Shown piece by piece: positions 21,766 through 31,291 of a DNA stretch of 64,000 nt (the stretch's first letter is position 1; each line of letters opens with the position of its first letter). The translations under genes and the position numbers were made by a program. A model generated the notes under the pieces. It did not search any database and was not told where the DNA came from. It was given only the letters and a program-made list of their open reading frames with translations. The stretch is from Pohlia nutans (lineage: Eukaryota > Streptophyta > Bryopsida > Bryales > Mniaceae): the NCBI GenBank assembly GCA_022496805.1, contig CM040097.1:21070072-21134071 (forward strand), in the 5' to 3' direction.

Positions 21766-22750
21766 ATGCACCACGTAAGAACTGTGTTGCAAGGTTTGGC
21801 CTCACAAACTTGCACTTACACCCATGTTGAGAAGTTTACTCAAACGTTCATATTAAGGAAGTGAAGTGATTGATATTGTGTCCCGATAGTCTTTTTGTTC
21901 TAATCCCATCTTAGTCTATTCCTGTAAATTACCTGTAGACCAAAAGATGCACCACGTAGGAACCGTGTTGCAGAGTCTGGCTTCACAAGCTCACACTCTT
22001 ATACTCCTGTTGAGAAGTTTACTCCAACGTTCACATTAACCCCTAAAAGACCAAGGCTGATTTTTCAAGTTCGGTCAGCTCAAAGTGGAATGAATTTTGA
22101 TCCATAATTTTTGAGATTTTTTGTAGTAATTCTACTCTTTGCAACGAAGATGAGATGGTATTTTGCATACGTAGGTGATGTATAGATCAAAAGATACAAT
22201 CATGCAAAGGTGAAAAACCTAAATCGGGGCGGGCAACTCCTGAAATTTTACATACAATGAGCTATACATCTGTTTTTTTGCACACAATGAGCTAACACCT
22301 CCATACATACAGCTGCCAAATCCATTTTACAAAATCTAAGACTAAACTTTGCATTTTGGACCTTTTTAGAAAGTTTCAAATTTGGGCCGGGGGCCCCAAA
22401 AAGAAGGGTGCAACCAACTTTGTAGCTTATAATCTTACTATTGAGGAACCTTGAACAATTGAAAATTTGTAAGTGATAATGAATCCGAGTTGGTTGAAAT
22501 ATCCTACACTTGAATCGGTCAAAAAGGTTTTAGATCAAAAACTATTCGCCATTTTCTGAGAATGAGTACCATTAGGCAACTTTGGAGTGTTTGGAGAGAA
22601 ACATAGTCGTAGTCCTTTATGTAAAGTGATTGAAATTGTGTCCCAATAGTGTTCTCGTTCTAGTCCCATTCCTTGGTTTGCTCCTGTAAGTTACCTGTAG
22701 ACCAAAAGATGCACCACTCTGAACTCGGTATTATAACACTTTCCAATATC
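21766..22750. repeat. tandem repeat of about 181 bp, second unit split by a MITE
   Basis: Unit 1 is 21766-21946. Unit 2 starts at 21947, breaks at 22036, resumes near 22620 and ends at 22708. Unit 3 begins at 22709 and diverges soon after. Each starts ATGCACCAC and ends CTGTAGACCAAAAG. The 0.58 kb break in unit 2 is the TTAA element. Confidence 0.75.
22036..22620. mobile_element. TTAA MITE inserted in a tandem repeat unit
   Basis: The left boundary is TTAACCCCTAAAAGACCAAGG. The right end is decayed (AGTCCTTTA). Unit 1 of the surrounding repeat shows the uninterrupted sequence CATATTAAGGAAGTGAAGTG at the same place. Relatives of its left end occur at 23836 and 37606. Confidence 0.72.
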
Positions 22751-23107
22751 ACATTCCAGTAGATGTGCAGATAATATTATCTATTGTGTTAGACACATGT
22801 GATTGGACACATTCCACATACCAAAGGGGTGATGTAAGTGAAAAGAATTCTGAGTGCACCTCAATCATTCAGTGCTAAGTAGTAAGAAGCTCAGTAGCCT
22901 AGAATATGATGAGCAGGGAAGAAGACCATACGAGTGAAACCAAGGACCAGGCAGCTGCATGCTTGGGTCATCGGCACCTGAATCGCCACGAGAATTGATT
23001 TGCAGGAAGCGAAAGTCAGGTATGTGAAGAAGAGGTCACCTGGAATGACAATAGTATATTACTGGTCTCAATAGCCAGGCTTCTAATGTACTTTCAATGT
23101 TCTCCAG

Positions 23108-23786
23108 TGCATTCTCCAACGTGGGGTTATGTCAATGGCAGGAATAAGCTCACCAGCATGTGTGAACAACGCCATCAGTGAGGCTGGCACGTTCCACAAC
23201 CCGGGGGAGCTCTGGGAGGTGATGAAGCAGAGTTTGAGACAACTCTCGGTGGATGCAGATGCCGAGGCTGTCACTGGGCTTGCCATCCTTCTTGCGCACG
23301 ATTTTCCTTCCTTTGCCGACAGAGTACACTCACTCAAAACTCTTGATTATCAATGGCATTCTAGAATATTAATCTGCACACATCATTGACTGTACCACAC
23401 TTTCCAGACATTGAAATTATGTCATAGTGAAAAATTTAGAACTGCAGCTGGTAATATTAAAGAGATTTGAGTGTAAGTGGAACTCGTTTGTCCCTTTGGT
23501 GGAGTTTGTTCGAGTGGTCTTAGGCCTGGTTTGTTGGGAGCTAGCTATTCTCATGAACAACAGGACTTGATTTCAGGTGGTCAAGGTTCTGGTGTTCCTC
23601 TTGGAGACGGAAGCTGGAGCAAGGAAAGCAGTGTTCGTTGTGATGATCATCAACAAACTTGTGCTTCAAGGAGCTGTCATACTGGGGCCATCCAACCCCT
23701 ACATCCGAATTGTGAAACAGCACTTGGGTTTCCTGCTGCACGCCATCTGCTGTCATGACGGAGTTGTTCTCAGCACTTTTCATGAG
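23108..23786 (+). CDS. putative two-exon gene fragment, unknown function
   Basis: Exon A 23108-23323 (after TTCTCCAG) and exon B 23577-23786 (after ATTTCAG) join in phase 0 through a GT-AG intron, giving 142 codons without a stop. Exon A encodes GVMSMAGISSPACVNNAISE then GTFHNPGELWEVMKQSLRQL and AILLAHDFPSFADR. Exon B encodes VVKVLVFLLETEAGARKAVF, INKLVLQGAVILGPSNPYIR and KQHLGFLLHAICCHDGVVL. The alternating hydrophobic pattern looks like an alpha-helical (HEAT-like) protein. I do not recognise the family. Both ends seem open: exon A begins in mid-frame, and exon B ends at a GAG/GTTTGG donor. A possible upstream ATG lies at 22916, in an unconnected frame. Confidence 0.4.
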
Positions 23787-23835
23787 GTTTGGGATTCTCC
23801 TCGATCTCCCGTTCTGTGCCCCTCCAGTTTCGCTT

Positions 23836-24015
23836 GACCCTAAAAGACCAAGGTTTTAAAATGACCAATTCGATTGAGAAACATCAATCATTCAGATGGG
23901 GTCACTAGACTCACTGGAATCAGTGAAGATCATTGCATGTGATGGTCAACAGGAAAATAAATTAATTTGAACCCAAAATAGTCCCCATATAACCCAATTT
24001 GAGCTTCTTGATCCT
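23836..24015. repeat. truncated TTAA-type repeat fragment
   Basis: TTGACCCTAAAAGACCAAGG followed by an ACTGGAATCAGTGAA block is shared with 37606-37830. Only the left part is present. Confidence 0.55.
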
Positions 24016-24136
24016 GTAGAGGGTAAGTTTTGTAACCCCAAGTCCCAGATCCTCATTACTGGACAAATCTAAGCTGCAGTTGAAATTGAAGAGAAGAAGT
24101 AACGATGCTGATTGTGGCCTTGATTTCTTTGGACAG

Positions 24137-24331
24137 TGCATCAAGTCTTGGATAATGAGAGGCGTCTACTCACGTCTTTTCTGGCAACAAGTTGTGCAGC
24201 TCGAGTCGACATGGGCACGAAAGAAGACTCCGATATCCCGACGCCCTCGTGACTCTGGAACAGCTTTTGCCGAAAATTCCCCTGACGTTCTGGATTTGGT
24301 GTGGGTCGGTATTGGAGCGGCAGTATGACAG
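24137..24331 (+). other. possible further exon or exon remnant
   Basis: Between an acceptor (TTTGGACAG, ending at 24136) and a good donor (TATGACAG before GTAAG at 24332) one frame reads GHERRLRYPDALVTLEQLLP, then KIPLTFWIWCGSVLERQYDR. Another frame reads KSWIMRGVYSRLFWQQVVQL and stops just before the donor. The first frame looks protein-like but needs a different acceptor. It may belong to the gene at 23108, or be a captured fragment. Confidence 0.25.
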
Positions 24332-24759
24332 GTAAGAATGTTCAAAGCTGGTATCGCCCACACCAACTGCCTTCGAAAACGCTAACACCTAAACCTTTAC
24401 GGTCTATTACATGCGTTGAATGTGTATACTTGCACTAGTTGCATTTCTGCCAGCCTGATCATTTACTAAATAAGATAACTGCTTGTAAATTGCATGGTTC
24501 CCATCTGAGCCTCTTCTGTGACCTAAACTAAATCACCTTTCCTAAAAGCAAGTACAGGAACAAACTATGACTGCGAACCCGACCACATACGCGAATGATT
24601 TGCACGAGTAGCCAGAAGTGAAAGGTATAATTTTGTCACTCTCATAATCGAAGTTGAAACAAGTTTCACAAGTGGTGTACATAAAATTCTAGGAGTTCAG
24701 AGAAGTGAACAAAGAATCGTCTAAACGTGGAATCGACACGAATAAGAGCTCTAATAATT

Positions 24760-26530
24760 TCAGCGTCCAGTGGGAATGAACATCACCTGGGGTGCAAGCT
24801 TCAGCAACGGCTCCAACGCCGAAGCAGCGTACTTCCTTGAGAAGAAATAATAACCCCGTACTTGGGAAAGAAACTCTTGACTGATGCTGTTCTTTTGAAA
24901 TAAAGTAGGGTGAGCTCCACCATACACCCAGTCCGTGTGAGTGATAGTTCTATTCATTAGCATAGCGCCGTGCTCGATAGACAACATGGTCTGAATGTAA
25001 TGCTCGTCCACATAACAATGAGGCTTGCAGAATTCACTGAACTTGCGGTAATACTTTGTGTCGGCGACGATCTCCACTGCCAGCTCCCGCGTCACTTCAA
25101 ACCACTGGGAGCCTTTCCGCCACTGCGCCAGGCTCACTTCAGGCATCATGCGCGGGTGGTATCGTCCTCGGCCATACACGGATGGGTCATCGAAGGCTTG
25201 CACATAGCTGTAAGGGATGCTGGTAAAGGCCGTGTAGATGTAGGTGAAATTGTACAAGGGAATGCAACTTTCAGACAAGAGAATGAATCGCTCATTTGCA
25301 GTGTCCAGAAGGGCATTTCCCAGCAGGCGGCGCTCAGCGTCACAGATACTTGTTTCACCCCAATTTGCAGGCTGGGAAAACGTTAACAAGTTCTGGTTTC
25401 TGTTAGTCTATCGTTCTGGATCTTTCTGACAATATATATGCCATCAGACAAGGTTACTCGATTGAGTGTTCATTGAAAACATTGGCTTTAGGTGGTTCCC
25501 ATTCACAAATATGACATACAGCATCTAATGATTAATGATTATGACAATATTTAGTAGCTGAAGAGTCAAAACCTACCCACCCTGTAAACAAAATTTCAAA
25601 TCTTTAAAACTCATTCATGTAGTATCCTAATACATTTTTTTTAGTGCTCTGAAATCTTCTTTAAAATGGGAGGAGATCCAAAAAAATTTGTCACTATAAC
25701 AATAGAAACACACTCAGCAGCTGAAAGGCGGAGAAAAGGTTACGTTCGTTACCTTATATCTCAAACTGTCTCTTACAGCATGCTTTCAATTTTAGTTGTT
25801 GTTGATTAGCTCAATGTGAAATTTCAACCGCCTATCATTCAGTCATTTTTCTTTCCATTTAATTATGTGTGCATTCAACATGACCAGAGATTGCAAGAGG
25901 AATGAAATTTTCCTTGACCTGCAGACGAAAACGCGGAGTTGCATGAAATTGTCATGGGCTTGGAGATCAAACCTGACTGGGGATGTTCCGGAGATAGAAC
26001 ACCGATGAGGGCGAAGTGTTCGGTACGTAAGAAGGATCGGCATGAACGTAAATGGAGTACAACTCATCATAAGTTGCGAAGAAATACTCCCACAGAGGCG
26101 CAAGTGGCAATGGACCCCGCGTCAGGAACATGAAGGCGACTTTGGGAAGCAACTTGCGACGGTTTTGCGGCGGAATAGCCTGGCGCCTGTGTATGAGCGA
26201 GGCATCCCACAGCAGCTCCTCATCCGACATCCCATGTTGAAGGTTCACTTTCGACGGGGAGGTAGGCTTGGGAGGGTCGCCGACCGCCTCTTCTTCTTGT
26301 TGCTTGGGAAGTAACACTTTCGAGAGTTTTCTTTCCGGTGGACAATTATCTGTGCTGAAAATGACTCGATTCAGTGTGTGCAGGCCCGTGTGGATGTCGT
26401 AATGTAAGCAGCCTACTGCACCAAGAAAGATGCCTGTCCCAAGGCTTGCAAAGAGGAGTACAACAGTCTTGATCCTAAACTTGCACTCCATCGGTATGGC
26501 GCCCCGTAACATATTCCATGGCATAACCAT
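24760..26530 (-). CDS. GT14 core-2/I-branching-type glycosyltransferase (BC10-like), 2 exons
   Basis: Exon 1 is 26530-25973 and exon 2 is 25371-24760; together they encode 389 residues. This is a type II membrane protein: a short cytosolic end, then an anchor at about residues 22-42 (TVVLLFASLGTGIFLGAVGC), a P/K/E-rich stem, and a lumenal catalytic domain beginning KVAFMFLTRGPLPLAPLWEY. Family segments include LYSIYVHADP, WGETSICDAERRLL, NERFILLSESCIPLYNF, GRGRYHPRM, QWRKGSQWFEVTRELAVEIV, CYVDEHYIQT and HTDWVYGGAHP. Plant GT14 (DUF266) proteins act in the Golgi; rice BC10 affects cell-wall and arabinogalactan glycans, but the substrate of this member is unknown. ATG at 26530 was chosen because it keeps a short basic segment before the anchor; ATG at 26491 (MECKFRIK) is an alternative. 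The gene looks intact. Confidence 0.93.
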
Positions 26531-27480
26531 TCTTTCCACAATACTCTGGCATTCTTTTACAACGCCAACTCTCGTGCAAGGATGACCAGAGCAGCGAATA
26601 GAGCTCTGCGGCAAAAATCTCGAGCTCTGAAAAGAACCTTTCTTGCCGTTCAATTCTTGAAAAATCACTCGAACTTAATCACAACAGTTTTGTTCCTGAG
26701 AGAGCACTTCATCGGTATGTTGCCCCGTATATTTCATGGCATCACCATCCTTTTCACAATACTCTGGCATCCTTTTACAACACCACCTCTCACGCAGAAA
26801 TGACCAAAGCGGCGTGTAGAGCTCAGCATCGAAATATAATTAGGGCTATAATAATACCGAGCACACAGAGGGGAACTGACACCGCAGTGTCAACTTTCAA
26901 AGCACATTTGTTTTGAGAGATTCCATTGCACAACCATCCTTTTTACAATACTCTGGCATTCTATAACAACGATACCTCTCATACACTGACAAGGATATAT
27001 GATCAAAGCAGCAACGAAACGTAGGGCTACTACCGAGCAAGCAGAAAGGAACACCGCAGTGTCAGCTTTGAAGGCGGTTAGTTTCCAAAAATTAAGTGAA
27101 ATCTCTTCAAGAAGATTAGGAGTTCATACAATTAAAATCTCGAGCTCTCAATAAACTTGCCTAATTCTTAAAATATCGATATATTTACAACATGCATGAC
27201 TTCTTGATCCCTGAACTTGCACTCCATCGGTATGTTACCAGGCAGTATTCCATAAACATAACACAATACTCTGGCATTCTTTTACAACGCTACCTGATGT
27301 ACGACCAAAGCAGCAACGAAACTTAGCCCTGGCTACTACCGAGCAAGCAGAAGGAATTGAACCACCGCAGTGACTGTCAAGTTTTATTGCCAAAGATTGA
27401 TTTCATCGTAGGCGAACTCTCTTCAAGAAGATTAGGAGTTTATACAACAAAAATCTCGAGCTCTGATCTCTTCCTGAAGC
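26489..27480 (-). repeat. about four tandem copies of the GT14 5' region
   Basis: The block ACAATACTCTGGCATTCTTT recurs at about 26541, 26756, 26944 and 27249, each time with an upstream CATCGGTATG-type start-codon context and a downstream ACCAAAGCAGCAACGAAA-type stretch. The unit is roughly 200-280 bp and the copies have diverged. The copy nearest the gene contains the annotated ATG, so the duplicated unit spans leader and start codon. The array is expected to hold the promoter, possibly in several copies. Confidence 0.72.
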
Positions 27481-27524
27481 AGCTACTGAAATTGACACAG
27501 TGAACCTTGACTGATTCACTGCCA

Positions 27525-27639
27525 AGTAAATGGTACAAAAATGATGGTGAATTCGTGGTGAACACTTGCTAAATTGAGTAACCACTTCAATTTAGCAAGT
27601 GTTCACCACGAATTCACCATCATTTTTGTACCATTTACT
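27525..27639. ncRNA. perfect 53-bp inverted repeat, candidate hairpin RNA
   Basis: The left arm 27525-27577 and right arm 27587-27639 are exact reverse complements with a 9-base loop (GTAACCACT). The left arm starts AGTAAATGGTACAAAAATGA. Complete identity of the arms implies a recent origin. It lies just upstream of the tandem 5' region of the GT14 gene. Confidence 0.7.
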
Positions 27640-27919
27640 ACCTGCTGAATGTGTCAAGGTGCCCTGTGTGATTGCATCGTTATAAGCTTGCATTCAAATC
27701 ACAGCTACAATAGTGTCAGAATGACCACAACAAATTCATAATCTGATACATGCGATTGCTCCTGCGCATTGAAACAAATTGACGAAGCAAGGAGAATTAC
27801 TAAACCTCGATCGCCGTCTGTGTGAATAACTGCATATAGTATAAGGCAGGCCGCTCCCTGTAGTTAACCATGGGTACAACCTGGGTTAAATCTAACCCAG
27901 GGATATACGTCAAATAAGT

Positions 27920-28460
27920 TTAACCCCTTAGTCACCAAACGACCATTTTATGGTCGCTGTCCTTTTTTAATGGGTTTCCGGGATGAAAATCTATTTTTAT
28001 TTTTAAATAGAAGATATTTTAAAATAGGAAATCAAGTCTACTTTTCAACCCAATTTTAATCATGTCAATCTGAGTTTAACCTGAGGAGAATTTTTCAAAG
28101 ATAGACACCTCAATATTGTCTTAGTATTATAAAACTTACTATTTCGGGAAAGTAATGATGTTCTCTCCTTTGAAAAAAATTATTTTTTGAATTTTAGAAT
28201 AGAATGTCTAGTTTTAACCAATTATACCAAACTTCAAATTCTAAAAATAAAACCTTTAATTTTGGTGAATATTCAATGGTAAATGCTTCTAAATTCATTA
28301 AACTAAGACTACGCGGTGCTACGCACAACCGTCGATTACTGAAAAAGTCTGAAAATTTTGAAGGTCGATAACTGAAAAAGAAAAAAGAAAAAAAATTCAA
28401 AGAAAACTTCTCACTACTAGAAATGACAATATACAGATTCAAAGGTCATGAAAACTTTGA
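27920..28460. mobile_element. TTAA MITE, subfamily 5, right end unclear
   Basis: It starts TTAACCCCTTAGTCACC with a perfect subterminal palindrome CGACCATTTTATGGTCG at 27940-27956. The interior (CGGGAAAGTAATGATGTTCT at about 28145) matches 35139-35716 and 33116-33420. The right terminus is not recognisable, so the stated end is approximate. Confidence 0.6.
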
Positions 28461-29893
28461 GGTTTGACCTATATTTTAGGTCTCAAACATACTACACTAC
28501 CACCTAAACTAAGGAAATAGTTCAAGATCGTGTTCATCTGTTTAATTCAGCTTTACATACCACCGGCAGTCACAATAAGTAGTGAATATTGGTAGGGCAT
28601 AATCCTAATCTAGGCTCAGATTCAACCTTTTGAAAAGTACAAAGAAATGACTTTCAAGGACTGAGTATACAAAGCCAAGTGCTGCTCCATTTGTATGACC
28701 TCCACCTTGCAAATTTCATTCATGTAGACTGTTAATCTGCAATCATTAACGCGCATGTTTATGTATCTTGACATGAAAATGTAAATGACAAAATATGAAA
28801 CCGAAAAGATTGAGTAGAATAGCCAGAGAGACAAGCATTTCCGTCAAGGAGCACAAGTTCGCCATCCATTGTGGATTGCAAAAACCAGGTTCAACCAGCC
28901 TCCCATGCCCATTTGTACCATAAACCTGTGAAATAGATCGAGAGTGCTAAGGTGAACTGACACACCTAGGACACGAATGAAATCAATTTCAATGCAAACA
29001 AATGTATACAACTCCCCCTCGTTAGGCAAAGACCAAGGCACAAAGAACACATTTTTAACCATTATTTTTCAAAGATTTTTCCTCATGAAACCATATTGCA
29101 TTCTTGATCATTATTTTGTTATTAAATTATTCATGCTTCCATAATTGTTGAGGATTTCAGAGGTCCAAGAAATCATTTTTAAAATCTGTGATCAAAAGCA
29201 CATCAATATGGTGATGAATTGCTTGGAAATCAATCTCTGAATTGAACGAAAACAGTGACACTAGTTACTCTTCATAGCAAAACTTGTGCACATGTGCATC
29301 TCTTTTCTAAGAAATTCACAAAACCCTCAGCACAAGCACATGTGGTGGTGTGACCATTGTCGCGATCATCATGCACATACAAATGGGATTTTCATAATAA
29401 CTAGTACAAAATCCTGCATGAACAAGTACATTCTCTCTCCAACAATGCAACAATTTCTTCCGCTTAGTATTAACTTGACATGCTTCTGCACTAAAGAACC
29501 TTTAAACGAGAAGGTACAAAGCTTCACAGGTTGACACAAAAAGCAACCATATCTAGAAACTGAAGGCACATGCATCCCTGCACATGAATCCTATCACCAT
29601 ATCCACAACAAACCATACAAACAAGAAACTAAATAATCAGAGGGAAAAAAATGAAAAGAACACTAGCCCCAAGGAGGTACAAACCCTGCTAGAATTCATA
29701 GCAAACTGAAAGCTGCATATGAACTCCATCGCCATATCCACAACAAACCATACAAAACTCAACAAAATATTCCAGGAAGCAGAGAAATAATTAAAAATGT
29801 AAAGAACCTTAACACCAAAAAGGTATGTTATAGCCTAGCATTTTGTTCCTATTTTTGTACATAGCTGCGTTATGGTAACTATCTACGAAGAAA
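28461..29893. other. intergenic with a local tandem duplication
   Basis: No gene recognised. At 29580-29825 a segment of about 125 bp is duplicated: CATATCCACAACAAACCATA occurs at about 29599 and 29733, each followed by an AGAAACTAAATAAT-like or AGAAATAATTAAAA-like stretch. Confidence 0.5.
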
Positions 29894-30082
29894 CTATGGC
29901 CCCTTTTTCTTCTTCTTTTTGGAGCTTGCTGATTCTAACACTATCAATGTAGGTCTAATGAATGCACTCAACCTCTTCTTAAAATTTGACGCACGGTTGT
30001 CGTCCTCCTCATCCTCGCCCTTAGCTTGTACGACTTCCTTTTCTTCTTCCCGATTGGAAGATTTATGTTCTCTCCGACCTCC
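29894..30082 (-). CDS. possible lysine-rich terminal exon
   Basis: After an upstream TAA, an open minus-strand frame runs to TAG at 29896-29894. It encodes a charged stretch (REEEKEVVQAKGEDEEDDNR), then SNFKKRLSAFIRPTLIVLES and a lysine run before the stop. The acidic-then-basic layout suggests a nuclear or nucleolar protein tail. No ATG and no firm acceptor were found and the family is unknown, so it could be a terminal exon or a chance low-complexity frame. Confidence 0.22.
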   Translation of the reverse strand, partial: GGRREHKSSNREEEKEVVQAKGEDEEDDNRASNFKKRLSAFIRPTLIVLESASSKKKKKKGP

Positions 30083-30899
30083 TTAATAACTACCGGTAGT
30101 ACCAGGCCTTGCCGTAGTGATCAGCTTTGCCCTCAGCTTTTTATCTACTTGACTACTTACACAATTCACTTGTGAATGAGAGAGATACTTGGTCCCCAAT
30201 GCTAACCTGGGAAAACATCCCATACACCAATAAGGATCCTCTGTAGGTGATCTTCACCGAGAATCGCACCAGAAGCCGAAAGAGAGAAAACCTAACAAAT
30301 CCTACGATACAGTATTGAAAGAAAAGCAAAAATATATCTATTCATTTTGTCGCTTGCAATATGGATTTAGCATAAAGCAAGTAACACGAGACAAACATCG
30401 CAACGCCGCTTTTCAACCAAACATCGCAACTCGGTTCTAGCATGAAAATCCAACGTGGAAATTTTGACATTGCAAAATGTTGATTACCTCATGGGCCGAA
30501 CATCAACACCGTCATCTGCACCCCGAACAAAAGAAGCAACGCTTTCAGAAACTACATCACGCTTGGGAGATTGACATCAGAAACTACAATTCGGCAACTT
30601 TGTTATATCTTTATTGTATACAGTGTGTTTTGTGCCACTCGGAGGCTGCGACGCTAAACGCCACACAGAAAACGGTAGATCATAAAGTGTATGCATACAG
30701 TACTGAACCCGCTCCCGCTTGCCTTTGTTGTTGTTGAAGCTTTCAATTCTCCAACGCGAAATGCCAATTGGACGCTCAATCCTCTGACGAATCAAACAAG
30801 AGAAATTCCAGTAGAGCAAAACGTACGCATAGCATAACACACGCGCAAATGGTAACTTCAGTGATCGTCATCTGGTCGCGCAAGAAGTAGAGATCTTCA

Positions 30900-31070
30900 A
30901 TGATGGACTTCAAGCTCTTGGTGGCGGTGTCCAAATTTTATGTCACCGGATCGATGATGAACATTGCATGTGTTGAGCAAGCAACGCAAATAAGGAAGGG
31001 TGGCCAAGGAGGGCAAGGGAGCCAAGCCGATGACGACGACACCCACAGTTTGGCTTTGAAATTTTCTCAG
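30900..31070 (+). CDS. possible first exon, unknown product
   Basis: ATG at 30900 opens 57 codons reading MMDFKLLVAVSKFYVTGSMM, then a G/Q-rich and D-rich segment ending LALKFSQ at a consensus donor (CTCAG before GTAAAA at 31071). GC content is higher than in the flanks. The sequence just after the donor is a truncated MITE and then a large TIR element, so any downstream exons are distant or lost. Confidence 0.28.
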
Positions 31071-31104
31071 GTAAAAACCCTCTCCGAGATATTCTCATCG
31101 ACGG

Positions 31105-31275
31105 AATGAGTATTTAAAACATTTTTTATGAAAGTTTGACTGTACAAATAATTATTACACATCATGCTTCTCATTTCCTATGTTGGACCAAACTTCATCA
31201 AAGTTGCAAAAAGTAACATTTTATAACACATTTTATTTTTGTTTTTAACCCCTCGGGCATTTAGGGGTTATCCCT
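31105..31275. repeat. right-end fragment of a subfamily 5 TTAA MITE
   Basis: It matches the last 165 bp of 35139-35716 (ATCATGCTTCTCATTT, AAGTAACATTTTATAACACA) and ends CATTTAGGGGTTAT. The left half is missing. Confidence 0.6.
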
Positions 31276-31291
31276 CCTTTAACCCCTACTA

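Noticed and set aside
24970..25386. A 138-codon plus-strand ORF opposite GT14 exon 2.
   Set aside because: It is the antisense shadow of a well-supported conserved coding exon.
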